Source of the DNA: Bauldia sp.
GTDB lineage: Bacteria > Pseudomonadota > Alphaproteobacteria > Rhizobiales > Kaistiaceae
Direction of reading: 5' to 3'
Assembly (NCBI GenBank): GCA_022841545.1
Contig: JALHRF010000015.1
Location: forward strand, 1-43,980
DNA: 43,980 bases
Shown: positions 31,752 through 39,995 of the stretch, one piece after another
How the letters are laid out: each line of letters opens with the position of its first letter
Position numbering within the stretch: the first letter of the stretch is position 1
Translations under genes and position numbers: made by a program
The notes under the pieces: model-generated
What the model was told of the DNA's origin: nothing
Seen by the model: only the letters and a program-made list of their open reading frames with translations
Database searches by the model: none

Positions 31752-32858
31752 ATGCTTGACGCGAATCACGACATCGCCCCCCGCCTTCTCGCCTGGTACG
31801 ACCGTCACGCGCGGCGGCTGCCGTGGCGGGTCGGCCCGAAGGATCGCGGTCGCGGGGTGGCGCCGGACCCGTACCGCGTCTGGCTGTCCGAGGTGATGCT
31901 GCAACAGACCACCGTGGCCGCGGTGAAGTCCTATTTCGAAGCCTTTACCGCCGCTTGGCCGACGGTAGTCGATCTCGCCGAAGCACCCCGCGACGACGTG
32001 ATGAAGGCCTGGGCCGGCCTCGGCTACTACGCCCGCGCCCGCAACCTGCACGCCTGCGCGCAAGCCGTCGCCCGCGATCATCACGGCCGCTTCCCCGAGA
32101 CCGCACGGGGCCTCCGCGCCCTCCCCGGCATTGGCGAATACACCGCCGCGGCGATCGCGGCGATCGCCTTCGACGAGTCGGCCGCGGTGGTCGACGGCAA
32201 TGTCGAGCGCGTGATCGCCCGCCTTTTCGCGATCGACACGCCGCTTCCCGAAGCGAAGAAGATCATCCGCGGCATCCAGTCCCGCCTGACGCCCTCCACC
32301 CGCGCCGGCGACTATGCACAGGCGATGATGGACCTCGGCGCCGGCATCTGCACGCCGAAGCGCCCGGCCTGCTCGCTCTGCCCGGTCAACGACGTGTGCA
32401 TCGCCCATGCCCGCGGCGACGAGGACCGCTACCCGGTGAAGGCCGAAAAGCCGGAGCGGCCCACCCGCTACGGCGACGCCTTCGTCGCCGTCCGTGCCGA
32501 CGGCTCGGTGCTCCTGCGCAAGCGTCCCGACGACGGGCTCCTCGGCGGCATGGCCGAGGTCCCGGGGAGCGAATGGACGAGTCGGAAGAACGCTTTGGAC
32601 CCGGTCCCTGATGCGCCGATTCAAGCCGACTGGCAGCGCGTTCCCGGCACGGTCGTCCATGTCTTCACCCATTTCAGGCTGGAACTGAACGTGTATTGCG
32701 CGCGTGTCGCGGCGATGGAAAAAGCCCCGGACGGACACTGGTGGTCGACGCCCGAAGCCCTACCCTTCGAGGCGCTGCCGAGCGTCATGAAGAAGGTCGC
32801 CGAGGCGGCGCTGCCCGGCGCGACCCGCAAGCGCCCGAAGGAGGACAAGGCCGCGTGA
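31752..32858 (+). CDS. mutY: Adenine DNA glycosylase
   Basis: A 368-residue repair enzyme that removes adenine paired with 8-oxoguanine. LAWYDRHARRLPWR opens the glycosylase domain; the catalytic Glu is in LSEVMLQQTTV and the helix-hairpin-helix is LPGIGEYTAAAIAAIAF followed by the catalytic Asp of VVDGNVERV. The iron-sulphur loop CTPKRPACSLCPVNDVC carries four Cys. The C-terminal Nudix-like domain (from about 235: YGDAFVAVRADGSVLLRKRP) recognises 8-oxoG. The start at 31752 has no clear ribosome site; an earlier in-frame codon near 31702 is possible. Its stop overlaps the GTG start of the HAD gene (GTGA), so translation is coupled. Confidence 0.95.
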   Translation: MLDANHDIAPRLLAWYDRHARRLPWRVGPKDRGRGVAPDPYRVWLSEVMLQQTTVAAVKSYFEAFTAAWPTVVDLAEAPRDDVMKAWAGLGYYARARNLHACAQAVARDHHGRFPETARGLRALPGIGEYTAAAIAAIAFDESAAVVDGNVERVIARLFAIDTPLPEAKKIIRGIQSRLTPSTRAGDYAQAMMDLGAGICTPKRPACSLCPVNDVCIAHARGDEDRYPVKAEKPERPTRYGDAFVAVRADGSVLLRKRPDDGLLGGMAEVPGSEWTSRKNALDPVPDAPIQADWQRVPGTVVHVFTHFRLELNVYCARVAAMEKAPDGHWWSTPEALPFEALPSVMKKVAEAALPGATRKRPKEDKAA

Positions 32859-33469
32859 CCGCAATTCGCCACATCGTCTTCGACCTCGGCAACGTGCTCC
32901 TCGCCTGGGACCCCGAGATCCCGTACCGCCGCCTGATTCCCGACGAGGCCGAGCGCCGCCGCTTCCTCGACGAGGTCTGCACCTTCGCCTGGAACGCCGA
33001 GCAGGACCGCGGCCGCACCTGGCGCGAGGCCGAGGATCTGCTCGTCGCCGACCATCCCCAACTCGAGCCGCTGATCCGCGCCTATTTCGAGAACCACCAC
33101 GAGATGCTGGCCGGCGCGATCCCCGGCACGGTCGCGATCCTCGAGGCGCTGCTCGATGCCGGGTGGGACGTGACCGCGCTGACCAACTACTCCGCCGAGA
33201 CCTTTCCGAAGGCCCAGGCGATCTATCCGATCCTCGAACGATTCCGGGGCATCACCGTCTCGGGCGCCGCGAGGATCATGAAGCCCGACCTCGCCATCTA
33301 CCGCCTCCACGCCGACACCTTCGGCCTCGACCCGGCGTCGATCCTCTTCTTCGACGACAACGCGATGAACGTCGCGGCCGCCCGCGACGCCGGCTGGAAC
33401 GCGGAGCTGTTCACCACGCCGGAGAAGATGCGGGAGGACCTTCGTCGCTACGGCGTGACGGTCGAGTAG
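32855..33469 (+). CDS. HAD superfamily hydrolase (subfamily IA, YihX-like)
   Basis: A 204-residue phosphatase-type protein whose GTG start overlaps the mutY stop. Motif I is VFDLGNVLLAWD (nucleophile Asp at about 9), motif II is ALTNYS, motif III Lys is in ARIMKPDLAIY, and motif IV is ILFFDDNAMNV. The second Asp of motif I is Gly, as in YihX-like enzymes (DLGNV), which dephosphorylate alpha-glucose 1-phosphate. The helical cap is WNAEQDRGRTWREAE to about residue 85. The true substrate is not visible. Coupling with mutY may only reflect gene order, although Nudix and HAD enzymes sometimes share nucleotide clean-up roles. Confidence 0.9.
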   Translation: MTAIRHIVFDLGNVLLAWDPEIPYRRLIPDEAERRRFLDEVCTFAWNAEQDRGRTWREAEDLLVADHPQLEPLIRAYFENHHEMLAGAIPGTVAILEALLDAGWDVTALTNYSAETFPKAQAIYPILERFRGITVSGAARIMKPDLAIYRLHADTFGLDPASILFFDDNAMNVAAARDAGWNAELFTTPEKMREDLRRYGVTVE

Positions 33470-33533
33470 GCCTGTCCCCGCCCGGTGTCTCCTGCGGCAC
33501 CATGGCCGAAGTGCGTGTTGAGGAGCGTTCGTC

Positions 33534-34523
33534 GTGAGACTCCTGATCTCCCTGTTCGTCCTCGCCATGTCCGTCACGGCGCATGCCAGCGAGGGCACAT
33601 TCAACGCCGGCTTCACCGGCCGCGACGTTCCGGGCGACCCGGCCTTCCCCATCGTGGTCTGGTACCCCACCGCGGCTGAAGAAAGAACGTGGCTCGCCGG
33701 CCCCTATTCGATCACGGCCGCACCCGATGCCGAGCCTGCGGCCGGCCCCTTCCCGCTCGTCGTCCTCTCCCATGGCGGCATGGGCAGCGAACTCGGCCAC
33801 CGCGACTGGGCCGACGTCCTTGCGCGGCGGGGCTTCGTCGTGGTCGCCATCCGCCACGTCGGCGACTCCTTCGACGATTTCAGCGGCCGCGGCTCCGACG
33901 TGCAGCTCATCCGCCGGCCGACACAGGTCCGCGAGGCGCTCGATGCGGTGCTGGCCGACCCGGTGCTTGCGCCGGCCATCGACCCGGACCGCATCGGCAT
34001 CGTCGGCTTCTCCGCCGGCGGCTACACGGCGCTCAAGACCGTCGGCGCCGATCCCGCATTCACCCTGTGGGGCGCGCACTGCAGCGCCCACCCGGACGAC
34101 CTCGAGCTTTGCCCGCCGAACGGCCACGAGATGCCGCGCATCACCCGCCCCGGCTGGGAACCGCCGCCGCACGACCCGCGGGTCAAGGCAGCCGTCGCCA
34201 TGGCGCCGCTGGCGGTGGTCTTCGACAAGGAGGGGCTGTCCGGCGTCAGCGTCCCGGTCCGCCTCTACAAGGCCGCCGACGACAGCCACGTCCAGAACCG
34301 GTGGAACGCCGACATCGGCGCCGCCAACCTGCCGGCGCCCCCCGAGGCCGTCACCGTCCCCGGGGACCACTACGTCTTCCTGCCGCCCTGTCCGCCGGCG
34401 ATGGCCGCGGAAGTGCCGGAGGAAGTCTGCACCGACGCGCCCGGCGTCGACCGTGCGGCGATCCACGCAACGATCGGGGACGAGCTGGTGGCGTTCTTCG
34501 ACCGGACGCTGGGTCAGAAGTAG
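33534..34523 (+). CDS. Secreted alpha/beta hydrolase, dienelactone hydrolase-like
   Basis: A 329-residue exported hydrolase. The GTG at 33534 follows GAGGAG and opens a signal peptide (RLLISLFVLAMSVTAHAS). FPIVVWYPTAAEE and FPLVVLSHGGMGSELGH are the first strands and oxyanion region; the nucleophile is in IGIVGFSAGGYTALKTVG, and the acid/base candidates are the Asp of YKAADDSHVQN and the His of VPGDHYVFLP. Several Cys (HCSAH, ELCPP, PPCPP, EVCTD) could form disulphides. The layout is that of platelet-activating-factor-acetylhydrolase/dienelactone-hydrolase-like proteins. Substrate unknown. Confidence 0.88.
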   Translation: MRLLISLFVLAMSVTAHASEGTFNAGFTGRDVPGDPAFPIVVWYPTAAEERTWLAGPYSITAAPDAEPAAGPFPLVVLSHGGMGSELGHRDWADVLARRGFVVVAIRHVGDSFDDFSGRGSDVQLIRRPTQVREALDAVLADPVLAPAIDPDRIGIVGFSAGGYTALKTVGADPAFTLWGAHCSAHPDDLELCPPNGHEMPRITRPGWEPPPHDPRVKAAVAMAPLAVVFDKEGLSGVSVPVRLYKAADDSHVQNRWNADIGAANLPAPPEAVTVPGDHYVFLPPCPPAMAAEVPEEVCTDAPGVDRAAIHATIGDELVAFFDRTLGQK

Positions 34524-34592
34524 CGGTGGCCGACGTTGCGTGGGCCGCCGACGCGGCCTATTCGGTTTCAGGCAGGCACGCGGCTGCGGACC

Positions 34593-34871
34593 ATGAACAA
34601 ACTTGTGTCCATCGATGAATTCCAGGCACGCGCACGTGAGTTGATGCGCGAGGTGGAGGAGTCCGGCCAGACGATCGTCGTGACCGAGCGCGGCAAGCCC
34701 CTCGTGGAGATACGCGCCCTTTCCGAGCCCGAGAAGGCTGAATTCCGTCTGCAAGGGACCGCCGAAGATTCCGCGGATCCACTCGAGCTTCTGCGTGGCT
34801 CGGTTCTTTTCTACGAGCGGCCGCTGGACCCCGTCGGCGAAGACGACTGGGAAGCCCTGTCCGAACCCTGA
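34593..34871 (+). CDS. Orphan Phd/YefM-type antitoxin
   Basis: A 92-residue protein. NKLVSIDEFQARARELMREV followed by SGQTIVVTERGKPLVEI is the Phd/YefM DNA-binding antitoxin domain. The tail, SVLFYERPLDPVGEDDWEAL, is the region that would wrap a toxin; a final motif with Asp-Asp-Trp is common in antitoxins paired with VapC-type PIN toxins. No toxin gene lies downstream: only 13 bases separate its stop from the end of the convergent ccrM gene. Either the partner was lost or it is encoded elsewhere. The ribosome site is weak. Confidence 0.85.
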   Translation: MNKLVSIDEFQARARELMREVEESGQTIVVTERGKPLVEIRALSEPEKAEFRLQGTAEDSADPLELLRGSVLFYERPLDPVGEDDWEALSEP

Positions 34872-34884
34872 CCGCGGTCCAGCG

Positions 34885-36063
<1,179 letters not shown>

Positions 36064-36072
36064 TCAACGGAC

Positions 36073-36080
36073 ATGGTTAG
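36073..36080 (-). promoter_or_regulatory. CtrA-like half site upstream of ccrM
   Basis: The minus strand reads CTAACCAT, one base from the TTAACCAT half site bound by CtrA, 52 bases before the ccrM start. ccrM is a CtrA target in Caulobacter and relatives. A short degenerate match, so weak evidence. Confidence 0.35.
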
Positions 36081-36216
36081 CGATTGGTGAGCGCCATGCG
36101 GCCGCATCGGCAAGCCATGCGGAATTCGGCCTTTTCCTTGCCGCCCGGCGGGGATAGACAGGCGCGGCCAAAGAAAAACGAAGCAAGGGGGCCGGCGCCG
36201 CCGGCGGGTTCACAGC

Positions 36217-36897
36217 ATGCTCTTCATGTTCGATTGCGACGGTGTCCTCGTCGACTCGGAGACGATCGCGGCGGCGGTCGACGCCGAGCACCTCGCCGAG
36301 GTCGGCTTCACGATCACGCCGGAAGAGGTCATCCGCCGCTTTGCCGGCCTGACCAGCGTCGACATCGTCGAGATCATCGAATCCGAGATCGGCCGGCCGC
36401 TCTCCCCGGGCTTCCTCAAGGAACAGAAGGCGGAACTCGACCGGCGGCTTGCCGCCGAGGTCAAGGCGGTGCCCGGCGTCCACGAACTGCTCGACCGCAT
36501 CGACGGGCCGCTCTGCGTCTGCTCCAACTCCTCCATGGAGCGGCTCAAGCTCACCATGCAACGAACGGAGATCTGGGATCGCTTCAGGCCCTACATCTTC
36601 TCGGCGCCCGAGGTCGGCACAAAGAAGCCGAAGCCCGACCCGAATGTCTACCTCTACGCGCTGGAACAGTTCCGCTGCGATCCGCGCGACTCCGTCGTCG
36701 TGGAAGACTCGGTCTTCGGCGTCGCCGCGGCGCGCAAGGCAGGCGCGCGGGTGATCGGCTTCACCGGAGCCTCGCATGCCTGGCCGGGTCTCGCAGAGCT
36801 CCTGACCGAGGCGGGAGCCGAGACGGTGGTGAGCCGGCTCGCCGACATTCCGCGCGTGGCGGAAGCGTTTGCGATGTGGGACGGCGCCGACAGCTGA
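36217..36897 (+). CDS. HAD superfamily hydrolase (phosphoglycolate phosphatase/beta-PGM-like)
   Basis: A 226-residue cytosolic phosphatase. Motif I FMFDCDGVLVDSE (nucleophile Asp at 6, general acid Asp at 8), motif II CVCSNSS, motif III KKPKPDPNVYLYA and motif IV VVVEDSVFGVAAARKAG are all intact. The helical cap covers about residues 16-80 (EEVIRRFAGLTSVDIVEIIE). The group includes phosphoglycolate phosphatase, beta-phosphoglucomutase and sugar-phosphate phosphatases; the exact substrate cannot be told. It is divergent from ccrM with about 195 bp between the genes. Confidence 0.92.
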   Translation: MLFMFDCDGVLVDSETIAAAVDAEHLAEVGFTITPEEVIRRFAGLTSVDIVEIIESEIGRPLSPGFLKEQKAELDRRLAAEVKAVPGVHELLDRIDGPLCVCSNSSMERLKLTMQRTEIWDRFRPYIFSAPEVGTKKPKPDPNVYLYALEQFRCDPRDSVVVEDSVFGVAAARKAGARVIGFTGASHAWPGLAELLTEAGAETVVSRLADIPRVAEAFAMWDGADS

Positions 36898-37003
36898 GCC
36901 GTACGCCGCCCGGTGTGACGGGCGTCACAGCCTGCGGCTTGCGATAGGCCGCCGGCGCGCGCAGCATGCGCGCCGAACCGGAACTGACTCCATGGGAGGT
37001 TCA

Positions 37004-38905
37004 ATGAACCGCGTCCTCGCCTGCCTCGCCGGTGCGGCCCTTTTCGCGTCCGCCACCGCCGCCCACGCCGACAAGGCGATCATCGTCCTCGACGCATCGG
37101 GCTCGATGTGGGGCCAGATCGGGGGGGAAGCGAAGATCGCGATCGCCCGCGAGACCCTGGCCGACGTGCTCCGGTCCGTCCCCGCCGATCTCGAACTCGG
37201 CTTCATGTCCTACGGCCACCGCGACAAGGGAAGCTGCGCCGACATCGAGCTGATCGTGGCCCCGGGCGCCGGCACCGCCGATCTGATCACCGAGGCCGCC
37301 AACGCCCTCTCGCCCAAGGGCAAGACGCCGATCAGCGACGCGGTCAGGCAGGCCGCCGAGAGCCTCCGCTTCACCGAGGACAAGGCGACCGTCATCCTGA
37401 TCACCGATGGCCTCGAGACCTGCGACGCCGATCCCTGCGCGGTGGCGACCGAACTCGAACAGGCCGGCGTCGACTTCACCGCCCATGTCGTCGGCTTCGG
37501 CCTGTCGAGCGAGGAGGGCCGACAGGTCGCCTGCCTCGCCGAGAATACCGGCGGAACCTACATTTCGGCCGAAAGCGGCGCCTCCCTCGGCGCCGCGCTG
37601 ACCGCCACCGTCGTCGAGACGCCGCCCCCGGCGCCGACGCCGCCCCCGCCCGCCGAGCAGCCCCGGCCGGACAAGAGCCTCCAGGTCACCTCGCGCCCCG
37701 CCGCCAATGCCGAGCCGTTCACCGGCGCCGAGACCATCCGCTACGACGTCCACAAGGCGTTGCCCGGCGGCGGCCACGAGGAGATCGCGGTCGAAACCAA
37801 CTACGGCGGCGCGGGGTCGCTCGCCGAGTTCGCCCTCCCCGCCGGGGACTATGTCGTGATCGCGAGCAAGGACCTGGCCATGGCGAGCGCGACCGTCACG
37901 GTCAGCGGTGACAAGCAGACCGCTGTCGACGTCGTCTTCAATGCCGGCTTCATCGAGGCGCAGGCCATGACCACCGAGACCGAGCCGTCGAACGACGGCG
38001 GCGTCCGCTGGGACATCACGGACTCGACCGGCGACACCGACACGAGCTACGGGCCGGTCCGCCGCGTTCTGGTCGAGGCCGGAGAGGCGAGCGTGACGGG
38101 CAGCCTCGGCACCGCCACGGCGACCGTGCCGATCACCGTCGATCCCGGCGCGACCGTGCAGGTCGATGTCGTCCTCGGCTCCGGCAAGCTCGTGCTCCGC
38201 GGCAAGCGGAGCGAGGAGGCGACCGACTTCGACAACGGCATCCGCTGGGACGTCACCAGCGCCGCCGGCGAGACCGTCACCACCTATGGCGGGGAAGTCA
38301 CCCTCGACCTCGCCGCGGGCGACTACACCGTCACGGCGAGTCTCGGCGAGGCGACGGCGGAGGTGCAGGTTTCGGTGCCCTCGGGCAAGACCGTCGAGAC
38401 CCTCGTCGTGGTCGCCACCGGCCGCGTCATCGCCCATGCCTATTTCGCCGAAGGGGGCCCGGCGGTCACTGCCGGCCCGCGCTTCGACGTGCTCGCTCCC
38501 GAGCCCGGCTCCGACGGCAACGAGGTCTTCATCGCCACCAGCTACGAGGATGGCGTCACCTTCGACCTGCCGCCGGGCAAGTACGTGATGCGGGCGAGCG
38601 CCGATGTGGCGACGGCGGATGCGGGCTTCGAGATCAAGGCCGGGCCGCCGATCGAGGTGATCGTCATCCTCGACGCCGGAATCCTGGCGGTCACCGCGCC
38701 GGGTGGCGATGCCCTCGAACTCCTGTCCTCCGAGAAGGACATCTATGGCGACCGGAAGTCGGTGGCCTATACCTACGGCGAGAGCTGGCAGCTCACGGCG
38801 CCGGCCGGCGACTACGTGCTCAAGGTGAGAAAGACCGACGGCACGGAGACAGAGACGCCCGCCACGGTCAGGGCCGGGGAACGCACCGAGGTCACCGCGA
38901 ACTGA
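37004..38905 (+). CDS. Secreted VWA-domain protein with five tandem repeat domains
   Basis: A 633-residue exported protein. The ATG at 37004 follows GGGAGG and opens a signal (NRVLACLAGAALFASATAAHA). A von Willebrand A domain (about 23-205) has the metal site DASGSMWG, the Thr in KGKTPISDAV and the Asp in LITDGLETCDADP. A Pro-rich linker (PPPAPTPPPPAEQPRP, about 207-222) leads to five tandem domains of about 75-90 residues (starts near 225, 315, 395, 473 and 559), each with an RxDV/RWDxT strand, an AGDYxV turn and a TVxVxVG ending, like carboxypeptidase regulatory-type beta sandwiches. Likely a periplasmic or surface binding protein. The M23 peptidase gene follows after 41 bases. Confidence 0.88.
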   Translation: MNRVLACLAGAALFASATAAHADKAIIVLDASGSMWGQIGGEAKIAIARETLADVLRSVPADLELGFMSYGHRDKGSCADIELIVAPGAGTADLITEAANALSPKGKTPISDAVRQAAESLRFTEDKATVILITDGLETCDADPCAVATELEQAGVDFTAHVVGFGLSSEEGRQVACLAENTGGTYISAESGASLGAALTATVVETPPPAPTPPPPAEQPRPDKSLQVTSRPAANAEPFTGAETIRYDVHKALPGGGHEEIAVETNYGGAGSLAEFALPAGDYVVIASKDLAMASATVTVSGDKQTAVDVVFNAGFIEAQAMTTETEPSNDGGVRWDITDSTGDTDTSYGPVRRVLVEAGEASVTGSLGTATATVPITVDPGATVQVDVVLGSGKLVLRGKRSEEATDFDNGIRWDVTSAAGETVTTYGGEVTLDLAAGDYTVTASLGEATAEVQVSVPSGKTVETLVVVATGRVIAHAYFAEGGPAVTAGPRFDVLAPEPGSDGNEVFIATSYEDGVTFDLPPGKYVMRASADVATADAGFEIKAGPPIEVIVILDAGILAVTAPGGDALELLSSEKDIYGDRKSVAYTYGESWQLTAPAGDYVLKVRKTDGTETETPATVRAGERTEVTAN

Positions 38906-38946
38906 GGAAACTCTCCGCGCGGCGGCCGGGATTTTGGAGGCCTGAG

Positions 38947-39945
38947 TTGCGCATCGTCCTGCCGTTGGCCCTCTTCCTGGCTGCGACCGCGCCGTGCGCC
39001 GCCATCGAACTCGCGCTTCCGATCGACTGCACGATCGGCGCGGACTGCGTCGTGCAGCACTATGTCGACCGCGATCCGGGCGGCGACCGCCGCGACTACA
39101 TGTGCGGCCACCAGACTTATGACGGCCACGACGGGGTCGACATCCGGGTGCCGACGCTCCGCGCCATGGAGGCCGGCGTCGCCGTCCTCGCCGCGGCCGA
39201 CGGGACGGTCGTTGCGACGCGCGACGGCATGGCCGACCGCAACGTCGCCGACACTGGCGTCGACGCCGTCAAGGACGTCGAATGCGGGAACGGCGTGCTG
39301 GTCGCCCACGACGGCGGCTGGCAGACGCAGTACTGCCACCTGAAGAACGGCAGCATCCGTGTCGCCGAAGGCGACGCCGTCGCCACGGGGACGCCGCTCG
39401 GCGACGTCGGCCTGTCGGGGATGACCGAATTCCCGCACGTCCATTTCGTCGTCCGCGACGGCGACACGGAGGTCGATCCCTTCGCGATCGAGCCTTCCGG
39501 TTCGGGCGCCGCGTGCGCCCTTGCCGGCGATGCGGGCACAGGGTTGTGGACGCCCGAGGCCGAGGCGGCGCTCGCCTACCGGCCTGCCTTCGTCCTCAAC
39601 GCCGGTTTCGCCGAAGCCCCGGTGGATATGGAGGGAATCGAATCCGGCGGGCTCGAAGACGCGGCCGTGACGCGCCAGTCGCCTGCCTTCGTCTTCTACG
39701 GCCGCGCGATCGGCCTCGAGGAGGCCGATGTCCAGCGCCTCGTCGTCACCGCGCCCGACGGCTCGGTCTTCGCCGAAAACGAGATCGAGCCGCTCGACCG
39801 CGCGAAGGCGCAGTACATGGCCTTCACCGGCAAGAAGCGCCGCGATGCGGCGTGGCCGCCGGGGACCTGGCGCGGCCGTTACTCGGTGATCCGGAACGGC
39901 GACGAGGTCGCCTTCCGCGAGGTCGAACTGGAACTGCCGGAATAG
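38947..39945 (+). CDS. M23 family (LytM-type) peptidase, exported
   Basis: A 332-residue protein starting at TTG 38947 with GGAGG nearby; an export signal follows (RIVLPLALFLAATAPCA). The peptidase domain (about 40-180) has the zinc ligands in GHDGVDIRVP (HxxxD) and FPHVHFVVRDG (HxH), with conserved GNGVLVAHDGGWQTQYCHLK between. Four Cys in CTIGADC, YMCGH and ECGN could form disulphides. A C-terminal domain of about 130 residues is unrecognised. It may cleave peptidoglycan cross-links or another Gly-containing target. It shares an operon-like spacing with the VWA gene and converges on the RTX gene across a hairpin. Confidence 0.9.
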   Translation: MRIVLPLALFLAATAPCAAIELALPIDCTIGADCVVQHYVDRDPGGDRRDYMCGHQTYDGHDGVDIRVPTLRAMEAGVAVLAAADGTVVATRDGMADRNVADTGVDAVKDVECGNGVLVAHDGGWQTQYCHLKNGSIRVAEGDAVATGTPLGDVGLSGMTEFPHVHFVVRDGDTEVDPFAIEPSGSGAACALAGDAGTGLWTPEAEAALAYRPAFVLNAGFAEAPVDMEGIESGGLEDAAVTRQSPAFVFYGRAIGLEEADVQRLVVTAPDGSVFAENEIEPLDRAKAQYMAFTGKKRRDAAWPPGTWRGRYSVIRNGDEVAFREVELELPE

Positions 39946-39957
39946 GCAGGAGGCGGA

Positions 39958-39983
39958 GACGCCGCAGAATTGTCCGCGGCGTC
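39958..39983. terminator. Hairpin between convergent M23 and RTX genes
   Basis: GACGCCGC (39958-39965) pairs perfectly with GCGGCGTC (39976-39983) across ten bases, exactly between the two convergent stop codons. It could end both transcripts; no T run is present. Confidence 0.6.
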
Positions 39984-39995
39984 CCCGGCGCTACT

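Noticed and set aside
37001-38437. A 478-codon open frame antisense to the VWA gene
   Set aside because: The plus-strand gene has a signal peptide, metal site and repeats; the reverse frame is a shadow.
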